Positions 1 through 11,234 of a stretch of 64,000 bases of DNA are shown here, piece by piece (within the stretch, counting starts at the first letter, position 1; each line of letters starts with the position of its first letter). The notes beneath the pieces were generated by a model that saw nothing but the letters and a program-made list of their open reading frames with translations, was not told the DNA's origin and did no database searches. Source of the stretch: Thelephora terrestris (Eukaryota > Basidiomycota > Agaricomycetes > Thelephorales > Thelephoraceae); contig WIUZ02000004.1 of assembly GCA_015956445.1 (NCBI GenBank), positions 496,001 to 560,000 of the forward strand. Direction: 5' to 3'. The translations under genes and the position numbers were made by a program.

Positions 1-2
1 TC

Positions 3-481
3 GTAGATGAGAGGTTCATAACTCTCGACGATTCGGAGCTCGGCACGCGGACCTACCACGAACAGCACTTCTTCTGCGCTGAATGTGGAGATCCTTTCCT
101 TGCCCCTTCTTCCCCTGCATCAGGTGGCAGGAGCTTTGCCGGGGACGGAGCGTTCGAGGATGCGGATGTGGGATTCACGGTATACAAGGGCCACCCATAT
201 TGTGAGAACTGCCATGTACGGTTGAGGATGCCAAAGTGTAAGAGGTGCAAGAGGAGCATTCGGGACGGGATGAGGGCGGTTGAGGCGCTTGGCGGCAAGT
301 GGTGCTGGGAGTGTTTTGTTTGCACGGTATGGTCCATGCCCTTCTCTTCTCAGAGCGTTTGTACCCATGCTTTTTTATACAGGGCTGCGAGAAGCCATTC
401 GACGACCCCACATTTTTCCAGAGAGACCAACAGCCGTTCTGCGAACGCTGTTTCAGTATCATGATCAGGAATGAGGTCTAA
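3..481 (+). CDS. LIM-domain protein, 3' part only
   Basis: This is the last part of a gene that enters from the left edge. The frame is open from base 3. Exons 3-326 and 383-481 join in phase 0 across a 56-nt GT-AG intron and give 140 residues. Two LIM zinc fingers are visible. The first has its later ligands (HEQHFFCAECGDPF, then CENC). The second is complete: CKRC, WCWECFVCTGC, then CERC near the C-terminus. LIM modules are protein-binding zinc fingers, and fungal two- to four-LIM proteins of this kind resemble paxillin-like or Rga-type cell-polarity proteins. The protein ends 12 residues after the last Cys. Domains further N-terminal lie outside the window, so the exact family cannot be fixed. 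Confidence 0.85.
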
Positions 482-1060
482 TTTTCTTTTCTCTCGATTC
501 TTCAATCGTACGTTCTTGCTTTTTGAAGGGCTATTGTTCGCAATAACCCATGTCTTCGGTTGTCGACCCGTCGCAATGTTCTGCGGATGCTTTCATTTTT
601 GTCGCTTTGATCTAACTCATCTCGTACTTATTGTTCGTGACCGCTTTTATGATTGCATTACGTGACCACGAGCAGTTCTATGAAGTGGATCTACGGATAG
701 CTGTGAAGTGAGAAAATGGCCTGGGGGGTTGGAATTGAACGGCCCCGAGCTTTGGCTTGGTTGACCATGGTGACTGAGCCGCGTATCAACTGATCGACCC
801 GCAGCCGAGTTCATGATTTGTCCGAGACCATGAGCGGATCAGAGGGTTTAGACCAATTTCCACCACGACCTTGTACACGCTGTTTCCGCCACCTCGCTTA
901 TCTCTGAGGCTCCCTGTGTGAGCTTGGGTCAGTGCTACGTGGGCACGCGAAGCTCGCAACGACGATTCAATCTGCGCGTTTGTGGCAGTCTAGAAATCTA
1001 CCTCCCCGGATTTCAACGGCACAGAGATAGCGGAAAGCTGACACGAGTACATTCAAAGGG
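482..1060. other. intergenic, LIM gene 3' end to Afi1 promoter
   Basis: No coding pattern recognised. A stretch near 720-800 looks superficially like a tRNA on the minus strand but does not fold as one. The bases just before 1061 are the presumed promoter and leader of the next gene. Confidence 0.6.
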
Positions 1061-4000
1061 ATGGCAGGCGACCCTCAGCATTGTTCATTCGTTCTTCTGG
1101 CGGAATTCGATATCCTTCGAGGTGCCCAGCTGACATATCAGTTCCCTCAACCCCTTGGAACGGATGAATGGTGCGTCTTTTACGCTTTGAACCGTTGGAC
1201 TTGATCAGAACATCATGAACGACGCTTTCTGGATGCCCCGCAATTCTTAACTCCCTGACACGGTACCCCTCGACGAATCTGGGACTCGCAGGTTGATGGC
1301 CAATTTGATGCTTCCGGACGGAGCGGAGAAGCATTTAGAAGACTGGACGATATTCTTCCTAAATCAAACCCCGTTCAATACCATCGCACCTGTATTAGCG
1401 TTGGAGAAACCGGAGGACGGTCACGGAGAGAGTACAGGAAAGGGTGGGCCGGAGTCAAAACCTGAGTTGTTGTATGTTCTGAACCTAGTGAGGACAAAGC
1501 AGGATAAGTCGCTGCCCAGGTAATATCAATTTTGTTTTACGGAGAGGAGTATTGACGTTCGCCTGTTGGTAGGGGCGCGCTGGTGAAGGCCATGGCAATT
1601 TGTACCAGACATCCATTCATCCAGATATTCAAGGTGGGAATTTTGACTCCTAGGTTCTTTGCCTGACGGGCTGAGGGTTCACGATAGCCTGTGCTTCTCA
1701 TGGCCCTCGACGATTACTTCTCGAATCCTTCCAAGGAGTGTCTCTCCCGTCTCTTTGACGCCGTGAACTCCATGGATATAGCTGGCGCACCAGTTCTCAC
1801 ACGGCACGAAAAGCTCATCATGCGCTATTCCGAACGTAAAGATGTCTTTGCTGAGAAGTTCAGGCCCCAGGATTCAGTCCCGTCCACCGCAACTGTGCCG
1901 AGTCAACCGCCTCCCTCCAAGTTTGGGCATGGTCGCGACGGGTCGTCGGATTCCAAATTAAGCTTCGAGGAAGGGCTTCTCGCAAGGGCAAGAGAATCCA
2001 GAGACAAGGACGATAATGCTTCATTCATTATCGACGGAGGCGCCCCTCCATCGTCTCACTCACCTAGCCCGGGCGGTCAACCTCAGCCCCAGACTGGAAC
2101 TTCATTACAGGGTACGAACCTTGGACAATACTCCCCCTCGGATTCTTCGTTCTCTCTAGGTGGAAGCGCCGTGTGGGTAGGGGAGGACGGTGGCGGGGAC
2201 CACACGATGAATGGGAAAGAGAAGGAGGCTATGAAGATCCCGCCCAGTATTTCAAGAAACCGCACGTCGGTGGATGCTTCATCTACCTCCTCAAGCAATG
2301 CTCATGGAAGCGGTGTTATTCCTCATTTGACGTTGGGGGATCCGTTACCCGGAATTAAGGACACGCGATTCTTCCCTACGATGATCGTATACAAGGGACA
2401 CCAACTGCCAATCAAGATACCGTTGTCCACTTTCCCTGAGGAAGTTGGAGATGTATGGAGTTCTCTCTGCATATTGGACTTACCTCACCTGCTGACGAAA
2501 ATTGTATTTACAGTACTCACTGATTCAACTGATTCAGACATTTTCAACACCGACTGTGACCGTCACCGGACCACATCATCCACATTTGCATACGAACGGG
2601 TCGCTTACACACCCCATCATAATCTTGTTCAATGCGTTGATCACGGGGAAACGGATCGTCTTTCTGGGTCACGGTCGGCCAGCGGGTCAAGTAGCCAGTT
2701 ACGTCCTTTCCGCTTGTTCGTTGGGATCCGGGTGTGGGTCAGTTCTGCGAGGGTTCGTTGAGCGAGCCTTTCCTTATGCACATCTGACTAACAGGGAGGA
2801 ATGGGAATCCATGTACGAAGTGATGTCTCTCATCTGGGCTCCTGTGACTTACTGTCCCAACCTTTCCTTTTCTGCGAAGCCCTGGGTATATTGCTGGTGT
2901 CACAAACTTGATTTTTGAGAGTTCAAAGTCGTGGGACCTCCTTTGCGATGTTGGTACGGGTCGGATGGTGGTATCGAAAGATATCTCCACAACTTACCCG
3001 TACAGCCCTCCCCCTACGCTCGCTCCGCATCTGACCAATCGCGGAACTCTAAAAGCGGAGTCCTCTGTTGGGAGTGAAGAAGAGTTTGGAAAGTTAAGAT
3101 CTGATCACTCCAGCTCAAGGTCTGAACACTACGATAACATGTTCATGGAAGATGTAAGATTTACACTCTCCGCATCCATCACTCCCTCGCGATCCCAACT
3201 CTAGCTCACCTTGATTCTAGATCGTCTCGGCCATCTCATATCATTTTGGTGAAAGCCTGGTCAGGGCTCGATTCACGGACTACGTCTGGAGATTTCTCCG
3301 GCTGGCCGCGCGGTACGATGAGGAAGTTAGCGGATCGACCACATCTGGTTGGCCGACTGCGGGCTATACCGACCGTGGGGAAAGACCACGGCTAGGGTCA
3401 GGCCTTGCTGTCTTTGATGATCTTGCTGGAGTTCGCGAGCTTCAGGCTAACGCCAGTCGAATCGAAGGTTGGAAACAAACAAGGATGTGTCAATACTGGG
3501 ACATTGTGCGTGATCACCTCTTGCAGTATACCTCCTGTTGCTGGCAAGCTGACACTACTTTAGGATTTCAAAAAGTCGCTCACGACGGACGCTATTCAAG
3601 GGGTAGATATCTACCATCAGCTGTCGAGACTAAGGCATGGGAAAAATATACCGGACGCCGAGGTCGAGTTGATGATGAGGACTTTTGCTGAAAACCTTCA
3701 GACCTATGATCAAGTGGTAGAGGTGGGTCAATCGTGAAAGGTGGTTCTCAATTCGTTCCGTTCACCCTCGAAATCTAGTTGCTCGCCCTCGTCCCACCAC
3801 ATCAAGGTGGCCTCCTTCCGCTTAGCCTGGGACTACTACATCCACAGGAGATCATTCGGGAGTACACAGTCGATATCTTGAACGAGCTGAGGCAGTATTC
3901 CGTACGTTTCTCGCATCCCTTCACCCTCATCTCGTCTCACATGACTTCTGTATCTGTCACATAGATTGGAGTGTTGTTCCTCCAATCGTTGAACCACTTC

Positions 4001-4159
4001 CAGAGATACGCATACGTGAGGCTAGCAGCGGCGCGGAAAGCCAAGACAGTGAAAGAACAAAATCACATTTATTCTCCCCCGCAACATCCACATACAGCTC
4101 CCCTTTTTGCGCTAAAGACACCTTCGAACCGAAGCGAGTCGAGCCTTGGGGGCGGTTGA
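1061..4159 (+). CDS. Afi1/DENN-type protein (Arf3-interacting, vesicle traffic)
   Basis: Ten exons give 832 residues: 1061-1170, 1292-1519, 1573-1633, 1688-2452, 2514-2812, 2880-3153, 3221-3505, 3564-3722, 3779-3901, 3965-4159. All phases agree. The N-terminus (FVLLAEFDILRGAQLTYQFP, then LMLPDGA and EDWTIFFL) is the Afi1 N-terminal docking domain, and IPGYIAGVTNLIFE in the middle is the hallmark of the DENN/SPA region of this family. In yeast, Afi1 binds Arf3 and acts in polarised growth and exocytosis. About 200 residues between the N-terminal block and the DENN core (about 2000-2330) are Ser/Pro/Gly-rich and probably disordered. The start codon is the first ATG in frame with the conserved N-terminus. 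Family assignment is firm; the cellular role is by analogy. Confidence 0.85.
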
Positions 4160-4263
4160 GTGAAGGCACTGAGACGTAGATAAATCGGATAGCATGTATG
4201 CGGACAGCTTAGCTTACAACACTAGGAAAACAGGAAAACAGGCCCTAAACCCTCTCCACAACG

Positions 4264-5602
4264 TCAGTCTCGGTAAGAAGCGTCAACATCGACCGGGGTG
4301 TGGGGAGGTTGCCATTCATTTCCCCACTTGAAGCGCATCACATTTTCCATCCAGAGGGTCCTAGAAACTCGGCATGCCTTCGACTCCACTCCATCGGCGG
4401 CTGGAGGTCGATCAGGGAACTTGGGGGAAGTGCGGTACGACGGTGTCCAAATACTCCTCATATTTTCTCGCTCCTCATCGCTGGCGAGGAAAAACTGGTA
4501 GTACCACCAAGGCCCACCGCATTCGCCCAAGGGACCGTCGGGAGAGCTCTTGAAGAGCTCGTACTCCCAATCGTATTGCCAGACTGTGATGAAACGTTTT
4601 GGGTACAGCATGAAGAGGCCGTTGTATACCACTTGGTCCTTTCCGGCGAACTTGTCCAGTTTGAAGGTATAATAATCGTGATAACTGTGGTTCCCATATG
4701 CTTTGAGCTATCCGTGCGACGAGGTAGGGAGGCGATAACACGTACCTCCAATATGTCTTGTACCACCAATGGATAACGTTCGGTCGTCCGCCGAAGAAAG
4801 AACCTACACGCGACGGTAAACAACGTGAGCCGGGCGAACAAAACTCGAACGCGCTCGAGGACTAACCTTCGGAGATGGCGCTCTCATATTCCTTTGGTCC
4901 CTCCAACGGGGTCCAATCCCTCAAAGGATCTTTCGGAACGTCCCACATTGGAATGAAGAACAGTTCGTCCTTGGACATGTTCGACATCTCCGCCCCGGCA
5001 GTGAAGATCTCGTCAATCCGTTCTAGGGCGGGCCAACGATTGAAATCCTGTTTCTGCCTAAAGGACCCAGCGTCGTTCCAAAATGCATACTCGACGTTCA
5101 TCCCCGCAGATTGCATGTTCAGCAGGGCTTCCCGCAAGAAATACGTCTTGGACGACCAGACCGCGTAAAGTTCTGGGGAATGATACGCTCTTTCCGGGTC
5201 GACCTTGTTCATGTCGTTGTAGCGAGCTTCCAGTCCTTGCAGCGGGGGAATGTCGAACGGACTGCCGAAGGAGGTGTTCAACGTCATGGGGAGGGGTCCT
5301 CGAAGCTTCCGAACGATATCCTCCATCTCTGGTGGTGCGAAGAAATAGATGTGGGTGGTAATCTTCGTGAGGTATAACTTCATCCATTGCGCGTATTCTT
5401 TTCGTGTATGCTTTGCCTTGGCGAGAGGGTAAAACGCGGATACGAGGAGGATTTGTGGTTCATGGAGGGGGACGGCGGGGACGTTGATCGGGTATGAAAG
5501 TCTCTCCGCCACAATCGGCAAGTCCAGAGCGAGGTAGGAGAATCCAAGCAACGTCAAGAGCGCAATGAGGGCCAACGCCCTCCTTCGTGAAGGGATAAGC
5601 AT
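4264..5602 (-). CDS. type II membrane protein, HtrL/YibB-like
   Basis: Three exons (5602-4867, 4803-4746, 4684-4264) give 404 residues. The chosen start (MLIPSRRRALALIALLTLLG) puts a short basic cytosolic tail before one hydrophobic segment, the layout of a Golgi signal anchor; an in-frame Met upstream at 5728 would only lengthen the tail. The lumenal part carries YFFAPPEM, YAVWSSKTYFLREAL, FWNDAGSF, SEGSFFGG and DQVVYNGLFMLYP. These blocks resemble the HtrL/YibB family, proteins linked to surface-polysaccharide synthesis in bacteria and probably glycosyltransferase-like. Several Trp/Tyr-rich blocks follow near the C-terminus. Enzyme activity and substrate are inferred only. Confidence 0.6.
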
Positions 5603-5907
5603 GTTGGCTCTCGACTCCGGTGGTTGAATACGAGTGAGCGAGTCGCGCTGGCACAAGTGAATTGTAGACGCCGTCACGGGGATCGTGCAACAATTAATGT
5701 ATTCAGAAGATTGTGAACACGGCATCACAAAGTTAACAGGGCAAGTGTATATTATACACAGGTTTGAGTACTAGGCATGTATAGGATATGATTGATACAC
5801 GCATGTTGGGTGAATGAGACGGTGAGAAGAATGACGGGACTATCGCAGAGAAACAGTAGGAAGGTGGACATGAGCATAGGCCGCGAAAACATATAGCATG
5901 CAGGGTC
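5603..5907. other. intergenic
   Basis: Contains the promoter of the HtrL-like gene and the 3' side of the protease gene below. Nothing else recognised. Confidence 0.5.
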
Positions 5908-7748
5908 TTATGATAGCTTAAAGCTCAAATGAGGAGTGATAAATAGAGCTCTGTGCAGAAGGGTCAGCAGGCCATCGTCGAGTGAAGCCGAAGTAAGGAT
6001 GCTCACGATGCTCCGGTTACTACCCAATTGAGGCCTCGGTGGTTGCTGCTCTAACTTGCGCCATGGGACGTTGTGGTGTAACCAATCCCTGTCCGTTCAG
6101 ATATGCGGGTCAGTAGTGCCGTAGGACCGAGTGATGTGACATACGTTATGTTGTTCAACATCTGCCCATTTGTCGGCTGTGAGTTCTGCTTCAGAGATCC
6201 TTCCAGAGCCTCCAGAAAAGTCAGCGCCAGGGACCAGACTAAATCGCTGGGCACAGGGCAAGGAAATTTTACTTACAAGAAGGAACACGCTTCCTTGGGA
6301 ACTCTCAAGCGTGCCCTGGTTATCTAAGCATGCGGCCCAAGAGGTCTTAGGGCAGCAATCCCGTAAGTACGCCTGACATTTTGTGCGACGGAACAAGGCG
6401 GCTACTTACGACAAAAGGCGATGCTGATAGATCTGTCTCACAGGATGGCAACTCATCCATCGATTGGAATGTGAACCGTCGCTTTGGGCTCTGGTCGAAT
6501 GCCGCGATGTCGTGGTCGAGGCCTAAAAGAAACCAGCGTTCGTTAAGATGTCTCTTCGACTATAGTGCAGTAGTAGGCTTCCGTGACACGGATACGTACC
6601 AACAATGCTCTTAGAACGCTGGCGCGCTACTCGATGCGATGGGGCAAATTGGACGCGGCCTGTATTTCCCGTTGATGAAATGCGTTAGTTGCATTCTGAG
6701 GGTTCTTGGGAAGCTTATGTGGGTTCTCAGGGGACTTACAAAAGTTAATCTCCCGTGGGTTAATCGGAGACAAGAGCGAGGCAGTACCATAAGAGAACGG
6801 AAGGTCTTTTGCACGAGGGTACTGTAAGTTTTCGCTTCGGCACGAGAACTGAAAAACATTTTTACCTGCGCCGGTTCCAGAGCTACAACAATCCAAGAGA
6901 ATCTGACAGCAGGATTCCATTCAGCCAATGGAATGAGTAAGGCTAGCCCAGGACGTACCGCCAACCTAACTCCAGCTGGAAGTGGGTCGACCAAGATTTG
7001 CTTAATCTCCTGCGAACCCAACAAATTGAGACCAGGACAGAGTTCACGGGTGGCGTACTCACATCATCCATAATGTAATTTTCGACAGGCTCGGAATCCG
7101 AGTCGGGCTTAATATCACAGGGCCAGATTACTAGACGCAGAAGGTCAGGAATTTCGGAACTATGGGGAATGAGCTGCGCGCCGACCTTCGTCCCACCCAT
7201 CAATTTCTTCCACATGCTCTGGTGGGGCCTTTACCTGTGAGCCATGACCAGAAACTGATCCGAATAACGCCAGTCAAGCAGTGCAGTGCGCGAACCCGGA
7301 CCCAAAACTAACGTACAATGAAACACGAGACGGTCTCCGAACTGAGCGTCTCGAACAAGCTCACGCATAGATGCGATCTACAAAGGCAGTAAATTTCAGG
7401 GCGTCCCGAAGAGTAGCACAGGTGGGAATCTACGAAGGGCTGCTTACAATGTTGTCTCGGGTCGGTAGCCTATTGGAACCTTTCGCGTCCGTGAGGATCG
7501 TAATGTTCTCGGGCCGATAGTTATACTGTTCTAGAAGCGAGGAAGTCCCACGACCGCGGCTCAACCAAGGTCATTTTGTGTGACAAATCTTCGTATGACA
7601 TACCTTGCAATAGCCTGGACATTATCTGCGGATCTTTATGCGCAGCAGGTAGATGCCATTGAGGCAATCGCTCGGCCAGTTCCTTGTACTCAACACCAAT
7701 GGATAGCGCTTTCTGCATCGGGGCTCGAGACCTGACGGTGGAGGGCAT
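5908..7748 (-). CDS. metacaspase-like (caspase p20) protease
   Basis: Twelve exons give about 395 residues: 7748-7604, 7530-7448, 7377-7317, 7254-7186, 7130-7063, 7009-6959, 6902-6740, 6659-6600, 6522-6410, 6372-6273, 6238-6145, 6088-5908. Joined across introns, the p20 core appears: KALSIGVEY, EQYNYRPENITILTD, FHFSGHGSQ with His100, DGWDEVIWPCDI, LLDCCSSGT with Cys164/165, and a p10-like block SWAACLDNQ. Metacaspases are Arg/Lys-specific cysteine peptidases in stress and death pathways, and Agaricomycetes have many copies. The usual DCCHSG is DCCSSG here. The intron 6239-6272 is only 34 nt, and the C-terminal end after the QPPRPQLG block is the least certain part. An upstream in-frame Met lies at 7901. 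Confidence 0.8.
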
Positions 7749-8436
7749 CGTCGCAGTGACAGTAAAGGAGGTGAGGGAGGAGGAGAGAAGCCTCGAGCGG
7801 CGATGGGCGTTAGTTATACCATCCCCAGCGGCGCGCGCCTTTTCACCGGGACCATTGCGGCACAACGAACCATCCAAAGCGATGGCTGAATTTACCTGCA
7901 CTCGTGTGTCCGGCGGTTGAGCAGTATATACAATTCAAGACTGGGAGGTCTTGCGCTCGTTAGCCTCCGCTTTACAGCTCGATGTTTGGTTGTGCGTGAG
8001 TCTGCGATGGGGGTAGCTGGCTGGCAGCGTTGCCCTGTACCCCACGGATCAAAATCATGTTCACTTCCGGACCCGGTGCTAACGGCTCCGATCGGGGGCG
8101 ATACGACACTGCTCCCCGAATGTCCCAGCCATCACACGGTCACACAGCGAAAGCACGGGCGAGCATAGACATACACTGCCAGGATTTATTAAAGCTGCTC
8201 AGCAACAAAGAGTTACGGTATTTTGTATACATTGCGTTGACAACGATTTCACATGGCCGCCCGAAAGAGCACAGCAACCGTGGGCCGAGCGCTCACTCTA
8301 CCACAGGCGCGTATGCCGACAACGATCCTGGCTCGAGGTCCAGTCGCGCCACCATGGGGGCCATTCGGTTGTTCATTGTGATCATGGAGAGGGACAATCT
8401 GGGCGACCCATCCGGGGCTAGTAACTAATTGCACCA
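7749..8436. other. intergenic between protease and membrane-protein gene
   Basis: Holds the protease promoter and the downstream region of the next minus-strand gene. Short open frames here show no conserved motif. Confidence 0.5.
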
Positions 8437-10245
8437 CTACACGACGCTAGCCAACTCATGGTTATACCCCGAGACCGAGACGTTCCTGGAAGGCAACCAA
8501 CGGAAGGTCACAGGGACGAGTTTGTACTGGAGGATGAGGGCGAGCCAAGAAGAGAAGAAGACGAGTGCGCAAATGCCAACCAGGCCGATGGTCGCGTAGA
8601 GAATAAAGAAGACCTGGGGGACGAAGAGGGCAACGCTCCAGAAGAACATCGCCTTGGGAAGACTGAAAAGGAGCGCCAGATACTGGAAACCATAGATTCC
8701 GTGCCTGCGCTCGGTGAGGTAAGTGTACTGGAAAGAAAGTGAGTCCAGGTAATTTTAAGCAGTGTGGAAATTGACGGACCCCTTCGCCGGCAGACCCCTG
8801 AGATATTTCTTGATGTTGAGAGTATAAGGCTACACCTGACACAATGCTTGCGAGGCCACAGAGCAAACCGAGAGGAGAAAGGGCCCTCAACCCGACACCG
8901 GACGCAAGGAGAATGAAGTGCATCCTAAGTGAAATTTTTAGTCATCGGACACCGCACGCGAGCAGAAAACTCACAGCGTCGCGCCGAAGGATAAGTTGAT
9001 AAACAGACGTCTATCTTCCTGGCAGTTCTTAAAGAACTCCCGGAAGTCCTTGGTATACACCATCGTATCGAGGTAAAGTCGTTCAAACTTGTCCACAAAC
9101 GAGGCCGGCACGCCGAACAAGAGTCTGGACAGGATTGACGACAGCCAGTGGCTTTGAGAAGGTTCTGCGTCGATGATGCTCTGATCCCGTGACAGGCGAC
9201 AGTGTGCCTGGCCGAAGTGGTTCAGGAACTTGTGTGAGGCTATGCAGCAGACAAGATCAGGGACCACGTTTATTAAAAAAAGTGCGGTAAACGCACCGAT
9301 GAAGCTGCTCAAACGAGCGATAACACATATGATGTGACCATCGATCTCCTTGCCCTGGTACGGCCTGATCAGCTTCGCGAATCGCGCGCATTCCTCTGCG
9401 GAATAGGGGAAGGTTGAAACGCTGGAGGTGAGGGCGTCTGGAACGGGTTTCAGAAACGGCAGCCGCATAATCGTCCCGCATACACGTACCGCCTTGGGCA
9501 TGCGCGAGCGTGTTCAACACATTATCCACTACACCATTTGTGGGGATTCCCGCATGAGATGGATAAAATTCCACATGCGACCAGTACATCTCTTCTAATC
9601 CGTAGCCTGAGATAGGGGGCACATCATCAGATCAGCAGTACTTTAGGGGGGCGGTGATCATGTCAGGTACTCACGGAAGTGATCCATGGAGAAACCCGGA
9701 TTGATTCCAACATCTTCGGTGGACACCGGTTCCAGCCAGAAGATGCACCTCTTCGAATGATCTGCTATGTAATATCTGCAGCCAAGCGTGTCTTCGTCGA
9801 ACTCTAGGTAGAGTTCGTACGAATCGGAGAGGGGAACACTAATCTCCTCGAAAGTTTTGACGACCTTGTCACTCCAGTAGTAAATATGAGCGGCTGCCTC
9901 GGATGAAAGGTCCTCCCCGGTGACGACATTCAGCTGAGAGATTCTGTGGAAATAGAGAGCCCCCTCAGGGTGGATGTGCGACCTCCAGCCTGGTGGAAGG
10001 TACTGAGGCCTATTCGGAAGTGAGCCGAAGATGCGATGGCAAGATGGGAGCAGTACGCACTCAGGATCAACGGCATCGGTGTACAAAGCAGCAGGGATTG
10101 TCCAATGTTGGATGTCCACACTAGAGATGGGAGGGTGAGCAGAACGACGGGGTACAATGTAAATCAAGGCGTACCGAGCAGACTTGTTGTACCTCTTGGA
10201 CAGAGCAGGGGATGTGGGTTGGAGCGCGGTCTTGATGTCCGACAT
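8437..10245 (-). CDS. uncharacterised membrane protein with WW-like motif (paralog A)
   Basis: Six exons give 510 residues: 10245-10175, 10120-9675, 9606-9490, 9437-8975, 8924-8780, 8727-8437. The first intron is 54 nt, a multiple of three, so the frame reads through it, but its splice sites are clean. Layout: LPPGWRSHIHPEGALYF (WW-like motif), CRYYIADHSKRCIFWL, YWSHVEFYPSH, then several hydrophobic helices in the last 250 residues (FTALFLINVV, LLCGLASIVSGVAL, FFILYATIGLVGICALVFF). The same order of blocks occurs in the gene at 13121-16442, so the two are paralogs. This looks like an Agaricomycete-specific family without known function. I assign none. Confidence 0.75.
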
Positions 10246-10701
10246 TTCCTTGGGAGGGTGATGGTGGGGAGTGATGGCAATAGAGACCAACCCTTATATC
10301 TGGTGGTGAGCAGAGCGCTTAAGTAATATCATGGCGTTCTTCAGCCGTGTAAGCGCCCCGCTACGGCGCTCGCACTGCCTGCCCACTGGCTGTGACCGCA
10401 TTCCACTAGAACGTGTACCACAGTCATGCGGTGTAGACGACTACTCGGACCATCCATATTTTTCATCGCCCAATGGGATAACTAACTGCCTTCCGCAACG
10501 TCCGCATTTTATATACCACAGTTCACCAGTCGCCAGTCACTTGCAAGCGTGTCCAGCCCTGAACAAACAAAAATCGAAACCCAAGAACGTTTTGTATGGG
10601 TGGGAAAACTCGCCGTGACCGAACCGTATAATAGGCACTGGCAATCACGGCAGGTCCTAACAAACCTCGTCCAATCTTCGCCCAACACTTTCGATTGTTG
10701 C
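10246..10701. other. divergent intergenic
   Basis: Lies between the start of paralog A and the small plus-strand gene model at 10702. No feature recognised. Confidence 0.4.
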
Positions 10702-11234
10702 ATGGACATGGACCCAAGTACCCAACACCCGGCTGCAACGGACGTCAGGTATGAGTGTCTATCAGAAACCCTTCCTGTATACCGGGTTATGTGGCGCTTA
10801 TCTGATTTCTTCCAAGCGCGGATCCGCCCCATTCTGAATCTAAAACCGAGACAACAGACCCTGTACCCGGGCAAGGTAAGGACCACCTTTATGTCGCCCT
10901 CCTTGACCACTGAACCCTAATCTTACCTCAAGACCAAACAGTGACGGTGACAAAGGACGTCCAGACCGCGCAAGGCGGAAATGTTTCCAAGTAAGCGACC
11001 TTTGTTTAGCGGACCTGCCATTTAACAGTCTCCTTGACTTCCGACAAGATCATCCGAAGGCACTGACAATGGGTGAGTCCCAGCTGACCCCCGACCGTTT
11101 GCACAGGATGTTTCATTCGTAACTGATGCGCTCGCTATTCGACTAGCCCTGTTGCGTTCCACAAGAAGGGCAGGAAAGATAAGCCTGTCATCATAAGCCC
11201 GCCCCCTCCAGATGCTCCAGGGTCTATCCCTTGA
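10702..11234 (+). CDS. small intron-rich gene, hypothetical 88-residue protein
   Basis: No single long frame exists here, but five small exons join in phase: 10702-10748, 10817-10875, 10942-10990, 11049-11072, 11147-11234. Each intron is 51-76 nt with GT and AG ends. The product starts MDMDPSTQHPAATD, is rich in Ser, Thr, Pro and Lys, and ends KPVIISPPPPDAPGSIP. It has no membrane segment or signal peptide and looks disordered. I do not recognise a family. Support is only that four successive junctions stay in frame with normal intron lengths, so a chance model is possible. Confidence 0.4.

Noticed and set aside
715-800. tRNA-like stretch on the minus strand
   Set aside because: It has weak A- and B-box resemblance, but the T arm and acceptor stem do not pair.
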